This document shows positions 40,809-48,676 of a stretch of 64,000 nt of DNA, in pieces. The DNA is from Bacillus sp. FJAT-27225 (lineage in GTDB: Bacteria > Bacillota > Bacilli > Bacillales > Cytobacillaceae), in contig NZ_MAYU01000012.1 in the NCBI RefSeq assembly GCF_001685025.1, positions 558,001 through 622,000 of the forward strand. The letters are read 5' to 3'. Position numbers and translations under genes: made by a program. Numbering within the stretch: position 1 is the first letter of the stretch; every line of letters begins with the position of its first letter. A model generated the notes under the pieces. The model saw nothing but the letters and a program-made list of their open reading frames with translations. It ran no database searches and had not been told where the DNA came from.

Positions 40809-41794
40809 GAAATGGCCTCCTTTTTCTTTTGTACGGCTGGTAAAGTCGTCGGCTTTTTTGTTTTATAAAAATTGGTCCCGAGAACCCCGAGGATGATAAA
40901 ACATGAGCCAAGGATATGATGAAACCTTATATCCTCATGCAAAAACAGTGCGCCGGCTAGAATTGAAATGACGGTTGAAAGGTTAGAGAAAACACTCATC
41001 TTGGAGGCCGTTAATTTAGAAAGGATAAAGTTCGATAAAAAAGCGGTAAGCATTGTCGCAAAAATGCCCAAAAACAAGACTGAGAGGATGAAATCAAGGT
41101 GAGTAAGATTTTTAACGTAATCGGCCGCCTTCCCTTCTGAAATTTTTACAACGATAGCGGAAAGGTTGAAGAAGATAAAGCCGAACGTGACCATGATGTA
41201 GGTTAACTGGATGGGTGAAAAAGAATCGGATAAAAAACGGGTCAGCACTGCATAGCCTGACAGGGCAATAGTTGATAGAATCAATAATCCGATCCCTATC
41301 AAATGGCTGATTGACAAGTGGAATGCCACGCCATTCATCACAAAAACAAAGACGACTCCAAAAATCGATAAAGAAATAAACAGGGATTGCATGACATTTA
41401 CTCTTTCCTTAATAAAGACGGCAGCCAGTAGCGCTGTAACGGCCGGGGAAAAAGCGATTATGATGCCGCCCTCGGCTGAAGATGTAAATTTGAGCCCCAG
41501 CGCCTGAAAGCTGAAAAACAATGTTGGGTAAAACAATGCCAGCACCAGCAATGAACCTAGTTGCTTCTTGCTTCTCCCTTTTAGTGAAAGCTTGCCGCTT
41601 TTGCCAGTCACTTTCATAAAAACACTTAATGCAATCCAGCCAATTAAAAATCGATACCCAAGTGTTTCAATTGGAGATGTCGCTTCCAATGCAACTTTCG
41701 TAAACAAGAACGATAAACCAACAATGACTGCATTCGCAATTGCTGCCACATAAACGATATGTTTCGCCAACCCTACCCCTTCTTTCATTTCCAA
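40805..41794 (-). CDS. EamA/DMT-family transporter
   Basis: A 329-residue protein with ten membrane segments and the two-repeat EamA layout (FLFTKVALEATSPIETLGYRFLIGWIALSVF in repeat 1; SKMSVFSNLSTVISILAGALFLHEDI in repeat 2). The family exports metabolites such as amino acids; the substrate is unknown. The start is uncertain between two ATGs (41794, 41788) and a TTG a few codons later that has GAAGGGG nearby. It is co-transcribed with the CPBP-like gene. Confidence 0.88.
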   Translation of the reverse strand: MEMKEGVGLAKHIVYVAAIANAVIVGLSFLFTKVALEATSPIETLGYRFLIGWIALSVFMKVTGKSGKLSLKGRSKKQLGSLLVLALFYPTLFFSFQALGLKFTSSAEGGIIIAFSPAVTALLAAVFIKERVNVMQSLFISLSIFGVVFVFVMNGVAFHLSISHLIGIGLLILSTIALSGYAVLTRFLSDSFSPIQLTYIMVTFGFIFFNLSAIVVKISEGKAADYVKNLTHLDFILSVLFLGIFATMLTAFLSNFILSKLTASKMSVFSNLSTVISILAGALFLHEDIRFHHILGSCFIILGVLGTNFYKTKKPTTLPAVQKKKEAIS

Positions 41795-41939
41795 CCTTCC
41801 GCCGGCACACTGTACGAGGCAAGCAGATTGTTGGTTAGTTGATTGTGTTCAAAGTGATACATGTTCAGGGTCCATCGGTTCGTGGACATTTCCCCTTTAT
41901 CGGACAGCCCCATAATGTACTAGAAACGTTGGTACACGG

Positions 41940-42290
41940 GACGAACCGCTCTTCGCAAAACACAATTCCGTCTTTTAATTTGCTTTATCGGACGAATCAC
42001 TCTTCGGAAAACGAAGTTCCGTCTTTTAATTTGCTTTATCGGACGAATCACTCTTCGGAAAACGAAGTTCCGTCCATTAAACTACTTTTATCGGACGATT
42101 CACTCCCCGGAAAACGAGGTTCCGTCCATTAAACTAGCTTTACCGGACGAATCACTCCTCGCAAAACGAAGTTCCGTCCTTTAAACTACTTTTATTAGAC
42201 GAATCACTCCCCGGAAAACGATGTTCCGTCCATTAAACTAGCTTTACCGAACGAATCACTCCCCGCGAAACACGGTGGCGTTCTTTAAAT
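41940..42290. repeat. R52-b array: seven 51-52-bp units with GGACGAATCACTC core
   Basis: The GACGA core starts at 41940, 41991, 42042, 42094, 42146, 42198 and (as AACGA) 42250, so unit lengths are 51, 51, 52, 52, 52 and 52. Each unit reads about GGACGAATCACTCTTCGG, AAAACGAAGTTCCGTCC, then ATTAAACTACTTTTATC. GGACG/CGTCC and CTTCG/CGAAG can pair within a unit. The first units give a repeating 17-residue frame, which breaks as soon as 52-bp units begin, so the array is not coding. Confidence 0.85.
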
Positions 42291-42339
42291 GGTTTTATGA
42301 CCATGCTAAAGGACACTAAAGCTTATACAGCAAAATTCT

Positions 42340-42690
42340 TTAGATAAAATAGTCCCATTTAAAATCTATTGATAGAACGCCAACCGGTTCATCATCAGAA
42401 AGCTGCAATTTCTTAACTGCGAGTTCTGGTTGTCGAAAACAAACCAGCCCTTGATAATAGCCAAATTTTCGGCAGATTTCTGGTCTGTCAGCATGAATAC
42501 CGCATCTATCATTCTCCTGATCGTAGAAAATGCACGTGCCTGTGAATCGCTGTTGTGTTTGTAAGGAGAGTCGCATCTTTGCCGGCATTCTCTTAATCCT
42601 CTTTTTAATCCTTTTCAGTTCTTTTTCGGTAACTGGAACAGGGCCGCAGCAAAGGCCTCTGCATCCCTCGCAAGGAAGAGTTTGAACCAT
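42340..42690 (-). CDS. YkgJ-family cysteine-cluster protein
   Basis: A 116-residue metal-binding protein. Cysteines are in the family order CEGCRGLCCG (7-15), then TCIFYD, RCGIHADRPEICRKF and VCF, eight or nine in all. The family is thought to bind zinc or an Fe-S cluster, and its reaction is unknown. The start follows AAAGGAG. Monocistronic by position. Confidence 0.85.
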   Translation of the reverse strand: MVQTLPCEGCRGLCCGPVPVTEKELKRIKKRIKRMPAKMRLSLQTQQRFTGTCIFYDQENDRCGIHADRPEICRKFGYYQGLVCFRQPELAVKKLQLSDDEPVGVLSIDFKWDYFI

Positions 42691-42885
42691 TGGAATCTCC
42701 TTTCGCCGGAAAATTATTCTTCTGCTTTTGACGTTCTTGTTTCTATAAAGTTACGAATTTACGAAGTTTTTATTTTTGGACTCCGCCAGTCCCTGTTTGC
42801 TCATCATCACACTGTGCGTCTCTTCCCCGATTTCCATAACCAGTGCAGCGACCAGATTCTGCTGGGCTTCCAACGTCCTGCCATC

Positions 42886-43365
42886 TTAAATCTCGCCGTC
42901 TGCGGTGAATTTTGAGGAAGCCTGGGGAATCAGCACTTCCGGCCTTCGCAGTAATTGTACATTCAGTGCAAAAAGAATTTCCCTCAGATGCAACTGCGCG
43001 CGGACGGTTCCCAGCATTCCGGGCGTGGCTCCGATTACACTTACCAACTTGTTTGATAATGGCATCCCGGCTGCCGGGCGGGAAAGCCAATCGACAGCAT
43101 TTTTTAGAACGCCTGGAACCGAAGAGTTGTATTCTGGGGTACTAATGATAACTGCGTCAGCATTCCCCACTGTTTCTGCAAGCCGTTTGACAGCAATGGG
43201 CAGATTCTCTTCCAAATCGGTGTTATATAACGGAATGTCTGAAAGGTCGGCTAGCTCAAATGTCCAATCACCTGGTAATGCTCTGCCTACACATGTTAAA
43301 AGCTGTTTGTTAATTGAGCTTTCTCTAAGGCTTCCGCAGATTCCAACAATATTGATTTTCTTCAT
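42886..43365 (-). CDS. NADPH-dependent FMN reductase, probably truncated at the C-terminus
   Basis: A 159-residue flavodoxin-fold protein: GICGSLRESSINKQLL binds the FMN phosphate, and STPEYNSSVPGVLKNAVDWLSRP is the family signature. The ATG at 43365 has GGAG ahead. Relatives usually carry another C-terminal helix. Here TAA (42886-42888) ends the frame after ADGEI, yet the same frame then reads DGRTLEAQQNLVAALVMEIGEETHS and stays open to 42751. A nonsense change of a former sense codon is likely. The remaining protein may still fold, since the lost part is peripheral. Confidence 0.75.
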   Translation of the reverse strand: MKKINIVGICGSLRESSINKQLLTCVGRALPGDWTFELADLSDIPLYNTDLEENLPIAVKRLAETVGNADAVIISTPEYNSSVPGVLKNAVDWLSRPAAGMPLSNKLVSVIGATPGMLGTVRAQLHLREILFALNVQLLRRPEVLIPQASSKFTADGEI

Positions 43366-43556
43366 TCCATCTCCACTCCTCATAATTGGTTTCTAAGATT
43401 ATTTTATTTTTTATATGAGAAAAGAAAAACTCGTTAAATTTCATAAAATTTTTTGAAAAAAATCAATGTTTTTGAAGTATGCATTTAACTAAAAGTGCAA
43501 ATTTCCAAAATTATGAAATATAATAAGTGTACGCTAGTGGATCGGGGGACGTAATC

Positions 43557-44870
43557 ATGGTGGGGGACAGGATTAAAAAACTTAGAATCTTTAAGAATAT
43601 GACTCAAGATGCATTAGTGGATGGGATTGCCTCGATTGCTTACTTGAGTAAGGTAGAAAATGGGCAAACAAAGCCTTCAGAGCAATTTTTAGGGAGAATC
43701 GCCGATAGGTTCGGGATTGAACCAGCCATTTTACTGCAACCATCTTCTCTTCCAGATATTGAAGAAAGAGCAAGACGCATTTTATATGGTTATTGGAAAA
43801 AGAAAATCCTTAGTGACAGCGATATTGCATTGCTGAAATTGCTTTCAACGGAAATGCAATCAAACAAGGTGCTACTTATGGTCTTTTCCGTATTAATCCG
43901 TTTTTTTTACAGCGATTCAAGGTTTGTTGAAGCGAAGGAAGCCTATACTCTTTCAAAACGAGTCGTGAACCTTGGGAATGGCGATACCGATAAGGAAGAA
44001 ATCTATTATTACGTCTTTGCTTGCGGCGTTCTGCATTATGAATTATACGAATTTCAGATTGCCCATGATTATTTTTTACTAGCGGAAAAGCATCTTCCCG
44101 ACGATGACTGGCAAAAAGGGAGGGTCTATTACAATCTCAGCCTTGTACATGAAAGGATTACCGTTGATAAAGCCATTTCTCTTGCGTATTCGGAAAAAGC
44201 CTATCATTTTATGAAAAAAGCCGGTGATGCAAACAGGACGGTGAAAATCCTATTGTTCCGGGCTATCCAGTTCCTTTCCATATTCAAACCCAATGAGGCG
44301 CTAGAGTGCACTTTCGAAGCACAGAATCTTGTTTCCCACACAGACAATGACCTTAGGTTAAAGTCCTCAATCGTTTTTAATTTTGGAAGGGTCTTTCAAA
44401 TGAAGGGAAACTATCCGGAATCTATCAAGTATTACAAAGAGTTTATCGAGATAGTCAAAGACCTTTTTCCCGAAAAGGCAATCAGAGGGTATAAACGGCT
44501 CGCTGAAATCCATATTCATCTAAAAGAATGGGATCTCGCCGATCATTATCTTGAACTTGCCCGGGGCGTTGCCAGGGAATACAAAAAGGTTTTCTTTGAC
44601 CAGGAAATGATGCTGCTCGAAATTTTCACTTATAAAATCAAGCAATTAGACGATAAATATGAAAAAGAGATGCAGAAGCTGCTTACATACTGTATAAAAC
44701 AGGATGACCTTGCACTCGGAAAATATTTGGCCTCGGAACTTGGCGTTTATTTTCATGAAAGGCAGGCATACAAAAAGGCCTCCTCATTTTTCAAACAGGC
44801 ATATAATCTTGAAAAGAAACATAAGAGCGATGAGCAGCTGGTAGCAGAAGGACTGCCGTTCGAATTTTAA
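43557..44870 (+). CDS. RRNPP-type (PlcR/NprR-like) peptide-responsive regulator
   Basis: A 437-residue protein with an XRE helix-turn-helix at 3-60 (GDRIKKLRIFKNMTQDALVDGIASIAYLSKVENGQTKPSEQFLGRIADRFG) and about nine TPR-like helix pairs. Size and layout match PlcR/NprR-type regulators that bind a secreted, re-imported peptide. The ATG at 43557 (MVGDRIKKLR) has GGGGGA ahead; the longer frame to 43527 does not. No pheromone-precursor gene was seen directly downstream, where an SDR gene converges. Targets could be the neighbouring SDR/MFS genes or the FMN reductase, but nothing proves it. Confidence 0.82.
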   Translation: MVGDRIKKLRIFKNMTQDALVDGIASIAYLSKVENGQTKPSEQFLGRIADRFGIEPAILLQPSSLPDIEERARRILYGYWKKKILSDSDIALLKLLSTEMQSNKVLLMVFSVLIRFFYSDSRFVEAKEAYTLSKRVVNLGNGDTDKEEIYYYVFACGVLHYELYEFQIAHDYFLLAEKHLPDDDWQKGRVYYNLSLVHERITVDKAISLAYSEKAYHFMKKAGDANRTVKILLFRAIQFLSIFKPNEALECTFEAQNLVSHTDNDLRLKSSIVFNFGRVFQMKGNYPESIKYYKEFIEIVKDLFPEKAIRGYKRLAEIHIHLKEWDLADHYLELARGVAREYKKVFFDQEMMLLEIFTYKIKQLDDKYEKEMQKLLTYCIKQDDLALGKYLASELGVYFHERQAYKKASSFFKQAYNLEKKHKSDEQLVAEGLPFEF

Positions 44871-44877
44871 ACAATCA

Positions 44878-44902
44878 CGGCCAACCTTAAAAAGTTGGCC
44901 GC
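44878..44902. terminator. Hairpin between convergent genes
   Basis: GGCCAAC / GTTGGCC with an eight-base loop. No T run follows on the plus strand and only a weak A/T tail on the minus strand, so termination strength is doubtful. Confidence 0.45.
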
Positions 44903-44907
44903 AATTC

Positions 44908-45507
44908 TTAATAGACTGTATATGTTCGGCCGGTCTGCCCGCCCTCGACGCTTTTTTGGTAAGCCAAAGCAACCCTGCTGGCCGGGACTGGTTCAAAGCC
45001 CGGGAAGTATGGGCCATATTTCTTGATGGATTCCGCAATAATACCTGGGCTGACTGTGTTAATCCGGATACCCCTCGGCATTTCAATTGCGGCTGCCCTG
45101 ACGAATGACTTTAAGCCTCCGCTTACCATGGCCGACGATATTCCGCCGATAATCGGATCGTCCATGATAATCCCGGTTGTCAGGGTAAAACTTCCCCGAT
45201 CATTCACATAGTCAATTCCCAGCAGAACTACATTCATTTGCCCTTTCAGCTTGTTTTGAATCGAGATATCATTGTTTTCAGGAGTCAGCTCGTCAATTTT
45301 TCCAAAATAGGTTTCTCCCGCGGTGCAGACAACCGCATCTACATTCCCCACCTCAGCGTACATGTCCTTGATGCTCTGCGGTGAAGTTAAGTCAACATAA
45401 ACCTCTCCGCCAGTACGGCTTGCTGAAATGATTTCGTGCCGATTGCCCAAATGTTCCGCTACTGCTTTTCCAATCGTGCCACTCGCGCCGATTTGTAGAA
45501 TTCTCAT
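44908..45507 (-). CDS. Short-chain dehydrogenase-like protein lacking the YxxxK motif
   Basis: A 199-residue Rossmann protein (IGASGTIGKAV near residue 6; VCTAG at 60-64). At the place of the catalytic Y-x3-K it reads GISSAMVSGGLKSFVRAAAIEM, a variant found in a subgroup of short SDRs. It may bind a nucleotide without classical catalysis. The start overlaps the MFS stop by four bases (ATGA), so the two are one operon. Confidence 0.82.
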   Translation of the reverse strand: MRILQIGASGTIGKAVAEHLGNRHEIISASRTGGEVYVDLTSPQSIKDMYAEVGNVDAVVCTAGETYFGKIDELTPENNDISIQNKLKGQMNVVLLGIDYVNDRGSFTLTTGIIMDDPIIGGISSAMVSGGLKSFVRAAAIEMPRGIRINTVSPGIIAESIKKYGPYFPGFEPVPASRVALAYQKSVEGGQTGRTYTVY

Positions 45508-46844
45508 CTCTGAACCTCCACTCTTTTTAATGTTGCCAGTAAAACCAAACTGACCATCGACAAGATTGCAACTGCCAAATAAACGAAGGTAAAGCCGTTA
45601 GTGAATGTTATGAGGATAATGCCCGCTATAGTCGGCCCCATTGTTGAGCCCATTGATCTGAACAAACTTAAATAGCCAATTGCCGATCCGGTTTCCTGCA
45701 GCGCAATATGCTGCATAATCATGACATTTAATGGCGCACCGATGATAATGCCAATTCCAAACCCCATAACCACAATTGTTAAAATGAGTGTGATAACGGA
45801 GCTCACTAACAAATATAGGGATAAGCCGCCGACAAGTGTAATCAAGAAGCCTGCAAACAATACGTTCCTGGCACCAATTTTATCAACCAGAATTCCGCCG
45901 ACTAGCGAGGCAACCATAGACGAAACCGCCAGCGGGGTTACACCGATTCCCGCTTCTCCCTTACTAAGTCCCAGAATCTCTTCCCCAAACATAGGCAGCA
46001 GGTTGATGGTCGTAGCCATAATAAAGCCTGATGCAAGGGATAGAAGCAAAATGAACAACGTATTTCTATTCGCAAAAAACTTCATATTCATAATTGGATC
46101 TTTTGCTTTCTTTTCAACAAGGCTTAGGGGTATGAATATGGCAACACCAATTCCAATTAAGACGAGATTCTCGATCGTTATGCCAAGCATGATACTTAGA
46201 ATCGATGCTGTGAGTAGCACAATGCCGTAGCTGTCGATTGGCTTTTTTACTAGCTGTTGTTCGATTTCGACTTTCGTCAGGAGCAGCAGGATGATCAAAG
46301 TAATTGGGATGTTGATAAGAAAAATCCATTGCCATTGAAGATAGGCGATAATTCCTGCGCCCGCAACTGGGCCCAAAATACTCCCAAGTCCAAAAATGAC
46401 TCCAATATAACCAAGGTATTTGCCCCTTTGCTCAGTAGGATAGGATGCGGCGATTTGCGCGGCAGTAATCGGAAAGATCCCTCCGGTACCTATTGCCTGG
46501 ATTGCTCTCCCGACCAGGAAAAATGCAAAGTTTGGTGAAATGGCTGATAGAAGTGATCCTATTGCAAATAAAAGAATTCCTGCCGTAAATACGTTTTTCC
46601 TTCCAAACCGGTCAGACAATTTCCCCATTACCGGAATACTGACCGAAAAGAATAACGTGTAAATGGTGAAACTCCAGACTCCCCATGAAGCAGCGATTCC
46701 ATAATGCTCATTAATTGAGCTTAATGCCGGGCCTACAATTCCATTGTCGAGGGCTCCCATAAAAATACCAAGTAAAAAGGTAACTAAAACAAGCTTTTTT
46801 GGTAATGTTCTTTGTTTCGCAGCCTGGATTGTGAGTGAACCCAT
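45504..46844 (-). CDS. MFS drug-efflux-type transporter
   Basis: A 446-residue protein with 12 or more membrane segments. MFS motif A (GKLSDRFGRKNVF) is clear, and the first segment has GALDNGIVGPAL as in EmrB/QacA-related exporters. Probable proton-driven efflux of a hydrophobic or toxic compound. Coupled to the SDR-like gene downstream, which may act on the same compound. Confidence 0.88.
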   Translation of the reverse strand: MGSLTIQAAKQRTLPKKLVLVTFLLGIFMGALDNGIVGPALSSINEHYGIAASWGVWSFTIYTLFFSVSIPVMGKLSDRFGRKNVFTAGILLFAIGSLLSAISPNFAFFLVGRAIQAIGTGGIFPITAAQIAASYPTEQRGKYLGYIGVIFGLGSILGPVAGAGIIAYLQWQWIFLINIPITLIILLLLTKVEIEQQLVKKPIDSYGIVLLTASILSIMLGITIENLVLIGIGVAIFIPLSLVEKKAKDPIMNMKFFANRNTLFILLLSLASGFIMATTINLLPMFGEEILGLSKGEAGIGVTPLAVSSMVASLVGGILVDKIGARNVLFAGFLITLVGGLSLYLLVSSVITLILTIVVMGFGIGIIIGAPLNVMIMQHIALQETGSAIGYLSLFRSMGSTMGPTIAGIILITFTNGFTFVYLAVAILSMVSLVLLATLKRVEVQR

Positions 46845-46861
46845 TTTCCCACCCCTTCCCC

Positions 46862-47702
46862 CTAAAGAATAATGCCAACTGATTTTTCTTGCGGTGCTTT
46901 TCTATTTACATGGAAAATGTATCTTAAAGCGGATTTCATCACCGCTTCTTTCCCGCCGCTTTTTATTGAATTGCCGAAGGCGCCATACAAACTTTCAAAG
47001 TTAACGTCCAGCAATTTATTCCTTATTTCTTCCACTTCAAAAGCTGCCAATGGAATCCGGTTCGGATGGCTATACAGAAAACTGACCCAGCCTGGATCAG
47101 GCACAATGAAAATCGTGTCTCCAACCATCAGCGAGCCGTTTCCATTTGATCCATTTTTCCAAAGCATGACCGAACTGCCATCAAAGTGCCCTCCCAATCT
47201 AAGGACAGTCAGTTCAGGATTGAGTTCAATGCTTTCTCCTTCCCCAAAAATATACCGCCCTGATTTCCTTGTTATCCACTCCGAATCCGAAGAATGGATA
47301 TAGATTGGGCAATCAAAGGCATCCGCCCACCACCATCGAACTGTAATAATGGGGATGTGAAAGAACAATCCCTTTAAGGCCTCCAATGCCGTCTATCAAC
47401 TGCTTCGTTTCAACATCTAAAAACGTAATGCAATCCCATAGGAAATTTCCATATTCGGTTTTAATGATATAGGCGGTTTGGCCAATTCCTACCTGAGGTT
47501 CAGTCTTGATCGTATACAGGTTTTCCTCAGCTTTTTGAAAAACATTTCTGTAACTGCCGTTCAGCAGCTGTTCAAGTGTTGTCCAGCTCTGCCCGCTGGC
47601 CGGCACATATTGCCGTTCATCAGAACAAATGATGCAGCTTTCAGGAAAGTGAGTTGACCTTTCGTATTGCACCCCGCAATTTGAACAAATGAAATTTTCC
47701 AT
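46862..47702 (-). pseudogene. Zinc-ribbon/metallo-beta-lactamase-fold hydrolase gene with a frameshift
   Basis: The N-terminal part (from ATG 47702, after AGGGGGG) carries a rubredoxin-like zinc ribbon (FICSNCGVQYERSTHFPESCIICSDE) and the first half of the MBL fold up to LSHPHYYSSMV, then runs into VGGCL and a stop at 47313. The next frame resumes as WADAFDCPIYIHSSD and continues through LRLGGHFDGSS to 46862. Joined, they give the normal family order HPHYYSSMV-x-WADAFDCP. The break is in a GGTGGTGG run near 47334-47345, a slippage-prone site. Either a recent mutation or a base-call error. Confidence 0.75.
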
Positions 47703-47881
47703 ACATAAGCCCCCCTGGCGATTAATTTTGATCACACTAAAACTATAAACTTGCTGATATGAAACAAAAATACGTTAAATTGGACGAAATTAACTGCTCA
47801 TTTTCGAGTTTTTTTATTTCGTGATTTAACCTTTCGTTTGTTCAATGGGAGACCACACTTTGGGACGGGCAGCACATCTAT

Positions 47882-47972
47882 CCGTAAAATTTAATAGCTC
47901 ATCCGTAAATTAAGAGCGCCTATCCGTAAAATTTAATGGCTTATCCGTAAATTTGGAACGCTTTCCCGCAAA
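47882..47972. repeat. R21-a array, copy 1: CCGTAAA units of exactly 21 bp
   Basis: CCGTAAA starts at 47882, 47903, 47924 and 47945, and CCGCAAA at 47966. Each unit is roughly TATCCGTAAATTTAATGGCT. The 47703-48676 gap has no gene. It contains this array, a DnaA-box cluster, an R52-a array and a candidate sigma-B promoter. Confidence 0.8.
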
Positions 47973-48052
47973 TTTAGAGAATTTAGTATTGTCTTTATGT
48001 AATCTTTTTCGTATACTGATGCTTTCTATCTTCTGCTGCCCGGAAATGGGTT

Positions 48053-48193
48053 AATCCACATCTTTTTTCGCAAATGGCGGTGCTTTCCGCTCATCCACAA
48101 AATGTGGATACCCACGCCCAATAATCAAAAGGCTGCGCACTTTGAGACATTTTGGTTGTGGATAAGCAGGTTTTCCTGTGGTTTTGTGGATAA
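48053..48193. other. DnaA-box cluster, copy 2
   Basis: Perfect DnaA boxes TGTGGATAA at 48157-48165 and 48185-48193. One-mismatch boxes TGTGGATAC at 48103-48111 and, reversed, TCATCCACA at 48091-48099, plus AATCCACA near 48055. The spacer between the perfect boxes (GCAGGTTTTCCTGTGGTTT) nearly equals that of the cluster at 37102-37137. Confidence 0.6.
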
Positions 48194-48356
48194 GAAGGGG
48201 TTGTTTTTGGGGATAAAGTGACTTTTCTGACTTTTTTTGTTTCAGTTGAATTGTTGATAAGTAGTTCCTCCGCTGCTCTTTTTCCACTCCAGGCACTTCG
48301 ACGTATCGGGAACTAAACATACTATGAATGACATTTCACACCATCCTTTAACCGTT

Positions 48357-48456
48357 TATTGATTACATTTTGAACCTCTCCAGAGCCCGAAGCGATGCCA
48401 ATACAGCTTATTGATTACATTTTGAACCTCCTAAGAGCTCGAAATGTTACCAATCT
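48357..48456. repeat. R52-a array, copy 3
   Basis: TATTGATTACATTTTGAACCTC occurs at 48357 and 48409, exactly 52 bp apart, each followed by GAAGCGATGCCAATA or GAAATGTTACCAATC. It is the same family as the arrays at 7472 and 36905 with TATTGG changed to TATTGA; CAATA/TATTG still pair. Confidence 0.7.
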
Positions 48457-48611
48457 CCTCTCTTAAAAATTTTTCACCCCGTTCCAAGTCCCAAGTTATC
48501 ATTCATCCTTTCGCTCTTCATCCCATTTTCCTATTTATTCCAATTCCCCATCCATTTTAGTTGCCAATTTCATTCCAACACCTCGCTCGTCCCCGCCCCC
48601 ACTTTTCCAAT

Positions 48612-48637
48612 GGTTACCTCCCTCTGCGGCCGGGTAA
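48612..48637 (+). promoter_or_regulatory. Candidate sigma-B promoter before the long SDR gene
   Basis: GGTTAC, a 14-bp spacer, then GGGTAA, about 40 bp upstream of the GTG start. It resembles the general-stress consensus GTTTAA-N13-15-GGGTAT but is imperfect. Confidence 0.4.
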
Positions 48638-48676
48638 ATGGTTAAAGGTATTCACCAACTATGAGGAGGGATTGAA

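Noticed and set aside
41839-42132. Open frame of 97 codons with a 17-residue repeat
   Set aside because: It is a by-product of the 51-bp repeat units, has no ribosome site, and the frame is lost when units become 52 bp.
48051-48320. Leftward 89-codon frame
   Set aside because: It overlaps the DnaA-box cluster and lacks a ribosome site and any protein-like pattern.
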